Assembly: GCA_905221605.1 (NCBI GenBank)
Contig: CAJNDS010001457.1
Span: forward strand, 1 to 18,194
Source of the DNA: Symbiodinium natans
Lineage: Eukaryota; Sar; Dinophyceae; Suessiales; Symbiodiniaceae
DNA: 18,194 bases
Direction: 5' to 3'
Shown here: in pieces, positions 15,056-18,194 of the stretch
Position numbering within the stretch: position 1 is the first letter of the stretch
Layout of the letters: each line of letters begins with the position of its first letter
Position numbers and translations under genes: made by a program
The notes under the pieces: model-generated
The model's input: the letters and a program-made list of their open reading frames with translations, nothing else
What the model was told of the DNA's origin: nothing
Database searches by the model: none

Positions 15056-15340
15056 AGTCCACGCGTCCAGGTCACGGACCGCGACAGACAAGCAAAGCAA
15101 TGCTTGCCCACTCGGGCCGTAGGCACAAGAGCTGTACGCTTCCCAGAACAGCCCCCAATTGTGAAGTCGACCAGCACTGGACTTGCACTAAGCCAATGCA
15201 ATCACAGCCCGGTCACGCTGTTTTACGACTTCGCGAGTTCAAGCACTTGTGCAGCTACGCCTGAGTGCGTCCGGTCGGACCGCACAGCAACCTAAGAGCT
15301 ACTGTACGAAACTACCGTGCTCAAAGGCACAAGCTGGGTA
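15056..15340 (-). other. Probable 5' leader of the retroelement, no gene seen
   Basis: Between the duplicated repeat and the relict spliced leader there is no long sense ORF. Minus-strand sequence around 15154-15170 reads TTCACAATTGGGGGCTG, where CA followed by TGG-rich sequence loosely resembles an LTR end and primer-binding site. Without a second LTR this is only a suggestion. Confidence 0.3.
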
Positions 15341-15359
15341 CTTGAGCCAAAACATTGGC
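15341..15359 (-). other. Relict dinoflagellate spliced-leader sequence
   Basis: The minus strand reads GCCAATGTTTTGGCTCAAG. The last 12 bases match the 3' end of the known 22-nt dinoflagellate spliced leader exactly. The leader's GCCA block is also present, offset by a 3-base insertion. It is oriented and placed correctly to lie just upstream of the gag leader. Relict leaders are known where trans-spliced mRNAs have been reverse transcribed and reinserted. Confidence 0.6.
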
Positions 15360-15454
15360 ATTGTTACGAATTGCAAAACTACGCATGCAAGGAAAACTAC
15401 AGTACTGGTCCTGGCAGCTTTGCACATGCAGCGTGCGTGCATAGACCTGCTCAC

Positions 15455-15680
<226 letters not shown>

Positions 15681-16130
15681 CCATTTCCGAGGCCTCTGGG
15701 GCTGCTTTAGGGCCTTTAGTTTAGGGTTTAGGGTTTAGGGTTGAGGGTTGAGGGTTTAGGGTTTAGGGCTAAGGGAGACGCAGGCTTACAGGCCCCCTAA
15801 AGCCCAAAACCCTTTGGACCCAAAACCTTCCGGCCCCAGAACCGCAAAAACACACGATGAGCCCGAGCATAAATTGGGCTTGAGGGTTTAGGGGTTAGGG
15901 TGTAGGGTCTCTAGGGCTTCTGGAAGAACTGAGAACTGAAGGTTTAGGGTGTTGTCCCGTAAGGGTTTATTTTAGAGCAATAGAACTACGAAAGGTAGCA
16001 AGTAAGAAAAACCGACGCCCAAACCACCACACAACTACAACCCCTAAGCTCTGAACCCTCCAAGCCCCTCAGCCCTAGAAAGCCCGTAAAACTAAACATT
16101 TAACTCTAGGCCCTAAACCTTAAATTGCAA
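15681..16130. repeat. Telomere-like TTTAGGG-type degenerate repeats, strand-switching
   Basis: Near-perfect TTTAGGG units run at about 15719-15770, with TTGAGGG variants. Scattered single units follow to about 15975. From about 16020 to 16130 the C-rich strand (CCCTAAA-like) is on the plus strand. No coding region supported. Confidence 0.75.
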
Positions 16131-16480
16131 AGGCCACACCCACCCTTTTATAGGGTGCCGGACCTTTACTGGATGGACAATGGGTGGTGCCATTGGAGAG
16201 TGGTCGAATACAATCCAGCTACATCCGGCCCTGGAAGGGTTACCCCCCCTATACTCCGGATTTCAACATTAAGCCTCAGAACGACACCCCCAAGGGCGCT
16301 GACCTGACAGGGATGCCTGGCCCCCTTACCCCCCATGACCCCCTTGGCCCCCGGCCCCTATTGCAGAAAGCTCACAGACCAGGGGGGGAAGAAACCTAGC
16401 ACCAATAAATAGTTGGACTGCACTCCATATTCCTCCCGGCAGGGCCTTTTGGCCAGCGAGGCCGGCTGCTACCTGCCGAT
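16131..16480. other. No supportable gene; C-rich spacer
   Basis: Short ORFs of 60-71 codons occur but have no recognisable domain. The stretch 16315-16365 is rich in C runs. A GGCCTTTTGGCC palindrome lies near 16443. Confidence 0.4.
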
Positions 16481-17372
16481 TGCAGCTGGGGTTTCGGGTT
16501 CAGGGTTTAGGGGCTTAGGTTTAGGCTTTCGGGTTCAGGGTTTAGGGCTTACGGCTGTTGGGGATTTGGATTTTGGGGTTTCGGGTTCCTCGAAAATACT
16601 GCCACTGGGGTTTCGCGTTTGGGGCTGGAAACTTTTGTTCAGGTTTTCGGTTCTTGCTTTTTCTGGGGGGGGGGTTCCAGTTTGGGGTCTGGGGGGTTCG
16701 GGTTCGGGATTCTCTTCTTCAAGGAATGCCATTGCTGAAGAACCCACCCAGGAGCTGAGGGCTTCTCGGATTTTGGGGTTTCAGGGCTTTGGGGTTTCAG
16801 GGCTTTTGGAGTTTCAGGGTTTTCGGGTTTCAAGGTTTAGAGTTTTGAGGTTTGGGGGGTTGTGGTTTACGGGGTTTAGGGGAATGCGCTGGAGCAAAAT
16901 TGTTTTCTCTTCGGTAGGTTGCAAGGAAAACGAAGCGTTTGTTTCTAGTTTTGGGTTTGAGGATACAAAACAGAAACCACATGCTTTGCATAATCGGATC
17001 ACTATAAAATCGAACCCTGAGCCCTCAAAGAAGTCTCCAGAAAGGAGAAGAGCCGTGTTAGACTATGCCTTCTGCAATGGCCCCTGTTGAAAAAAGCCCC
17101 CAAATTTAGGGTTTAGGGTTTAGTCAGGTTGTGTACAGGGTCTAGGACTTCTAGTATTTATCTAGGGTTTCTGGGCTTTTGTCGTGGGGACCGTAAACCT
17201 TCAGGTCTGTAACCTACCCCACAAGACAACCTAAACTCTCAACGCCTGCCTTAAGCAACTTCAAGTATATCCCGTAGCCCGGAACCCGAAACCCTACAAC
17301 CCTAAACCCAACAACCCTAAAGCCTTTAGGGTTTAGGGCTCAACCCGAAACCCTAAAACCCGAAACCCTCAA
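16481..17372. repeat. Degenerate telomere-like and GGGTTTC-type repeats
   Basis: Plus-strand G-rich units (GGGTTTAGGG, GGGTTTCGGG, TTTCAGGG) dominate about 16486-17200. TTTAGGG doublets lie at about 17104-17123. From about 17210 to 17370 the orientation is largely reversed (CCCTAAA, CCCGAAA). Long ORFs through this stretch have the biased composition expected from the repeat and are not genes. Confidence 0.75.
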
Positions 17373-17496
17373 AATGAGCACCCGGGGGCGCGGCGACGCT
17401 CTCGGCTGGGAGGTTCAGGAGCTGTGCCAAGAAAACCCCGTAAGGTTTTGGCTGGCCGCCCTGCCAAAAGTCGAGGGGGCTTGAAGGCTTGGGCTT

Positions 17497-17519
17497 GTAG
17501 GAGTAATAGTTAGTAGTAA

Positions 17520-17564
<45 letters not shown>

Positions 17565-17592
17565 CAGTAGTAGTAGTAGTAATAGTAGCAGT
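17497..17592. repeat. Second TAG microsatellite
   Basis: About 95 bases of TAG repeat with AAT and CAG interruptions, in the same orientation as the array at 15455-15680. The two arrays bracket the telomere-like block. Confidence 0.95.
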
Positions 17593-17597
17593 CCCAG

Positions 17598-17909
17598 TTG
17601 CAAACAATGCTCGCATCATGGGTCTCGAAGAGACGCGTAGGCTTTGAAGCAGGCTTGCGCGATTTAAAAAAGCGGGGGTCTGGTAAAGGCGGGGTGCAGC
17701 CCTCCCCCCCCCCCGCCCCCACACACGCAAACACAATGCTCGCATCATTATTGTCGAACAGACGCTTATTTTTGAAGCAAGCTTACGTGACTTAAAAAGC
17801 GGGGGGGTTGGGGGGGGCGCAGCCCCCCCCATTTGCAAACACAATCCTCGCACCATGGCTTTCGATACACGTGTATGCGTTGAAGCAAGCTTGTGCGACT
17901 TAAAAAAGG
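17598..17909. repeat. Three tandem units of about 107-128 bp
   Basis: Units begin at about 17598, 17726 and 17833. Each starts TTGCAAACACAATGCTCGCA-like and continues with a TCGAnnAGACGCGT-like block, TGAAGCAAGCTTGCGYGA and TTTAAAAAAGCGGGG. The first two end in G- and C-homopolymer runs. Divergence is substantial, so the array is old. Confidence 0.85.
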
Positions 17910-17990
17910 AAGCCAAGAAGCATAAAGCTAAAAGCCGAGGAGAGCCAGGAAGCCAAGAAGCCAAGAAGCCAAGAAGCCGTGAAGCCAAGA
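17905..17990. repeat. AAGCCAAG minisatellite
   Basis: Imperfect repetition of the 8-base unit AAGCCAAG, clearest at 17949-17990, with a single unit at 17909-17916. Confidence 0.85.
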
Positions 17991-17993
17991 GTC

Positions 17994-18123
17994 AGAACTC
18001 GGGGTTTTAGCGCCTCGAAATGCGTGTCGTGTGAGAGGGTCGTCAATCGTGCTCTGAAAACGTACCAAAACTCGAGTTTTGGCGTCTCGAGACGCGTTTC
18101 GTGTGAGAGGGTCGTCGATCGCG
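17994..18123. repeat. Pair of direct repeats, period 72
   Basis: About 57-base copies at 17994-18051 and 18068-18123 share an ACTCGnGnTTTnGCGnCTCGA block and CGTGTGAGAGGGTCGTC. Confidence 0.85.
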
Positions 18124-18194
18124 GCCTTATTTTTTTTTGATCCTTTTTTATTTTCTTTTTGATCCTTTTTTATTTTTTTTTTGATCCCTATCCC
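18124..18194. repeat. T-rich tract with repeated TTTTTTGATCC
   Basis: T runs punctuated by GATCC at about 18139, 18159 and 18183. No gene. Confidence 0.8.

Noticed and set aside
1-15062. Endogenous retrovirus
   Set aside because: No envelope protein, LTR pair or retroviral-type Gag is visible; the transmembrane segment in the left-edge ORF alone is not evidence of an envelope.
15150-15175. tRNA primer-binding site after an LTR end
   Set aside because: The TGG-rich stretch does not match any tRNA 3' end I can name, and no second LTR is present to fix the boundary.
16440-16456. U2 snRNA-like GGCCTTTTGGC
   Set aside because: The similarity stops after about 11 bases, and the downstream U2 branch-recognition sequence is absent.
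16413-17090. A 225-codon plus-strand ORF
   Set aside because: It is built from degenerate GGGTTT(A/C)GGG repeats, giving Gly/Phe/Arg repetition and no domain.
17353-17988. A 211-codon minus-strand ORF
   Set aside because: It reads through a microsatellite and three tandem units; the apparent protein repeat is the DNA repeat.

Overview
The window looks like nuclear DNA of a dinoflagellate (perhaps a Symbiodiniaceae-like genome; lineage not provable here). Three things suggest this: GC-rich coding sequence that gives long spurious ORFs on the opposite strand; a degenerate copy of the 3' end of the dinoflagellate spliced leader; and degenerate TTTAGGG repeats, the telomere type reported for dinoflagellates. 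All credible coding sequence lies on the minus strand, so the genes read from right (about 15.0 kb) to left (position 1).

From 14975 down to about 4.6 kb lies one very large Ty3/gypsy-type retroelement. It reads: N-terminal Gag ORF; Gag proper with two CCCH zinc fingers; a retropepsin-like protease with an altered active-site motif; and an open frame of about 2,700 codons carrying pol. Pol is rearranged. The RT thumb/connection and RNase H come first, then a complete integrase (HHCC, D,D-35-E, GPY/F-like C-terminal domain), then a possible methyltransferase-like Rossmann domain. The RT fingers and palm, with the catalytic aspartates and YVDD, come last. The RT is therefore split between motif C and the thumb and permuted around RNase H and integrase. 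This is the most striking feature of the window.

Downstream of pol, from 3911 off the left edge, three overlapping open frames appear to continue one another with frame changes. They encode a Tpt1/KptA-like RNA 2'-phosphotransferase domain; an acidic and coiled-coil region with a C2H2 finger; and a partial protein open through position 1, with zinc-ribbon-like cysteine pairs and one strong transmembrane segment. Their position matches that of an extra or env-position ORF, but they may instead be an unrelated neighbouring gene. The right end of the element has a 5' leader with a 37-bp in-frame duplication and, further upstream, the relict spliced leader. No LTR pair can be seen.

From about 15.45 kb to the right end I see no supportable gene. 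There is a 226-bp (TAG)n array, telomere-like repeats that switch strand, a second TAG array, three decayed tandem units with C/G homopolymers, an 8-bp minisatellite, a pair of 72-bp-period repeats and T-rich sequence. The several frame changes and an apparent small deletion in protease suggest that this copy is partly decayed. Recoding, unrecognised introns or assembly indels could also explain some of them.
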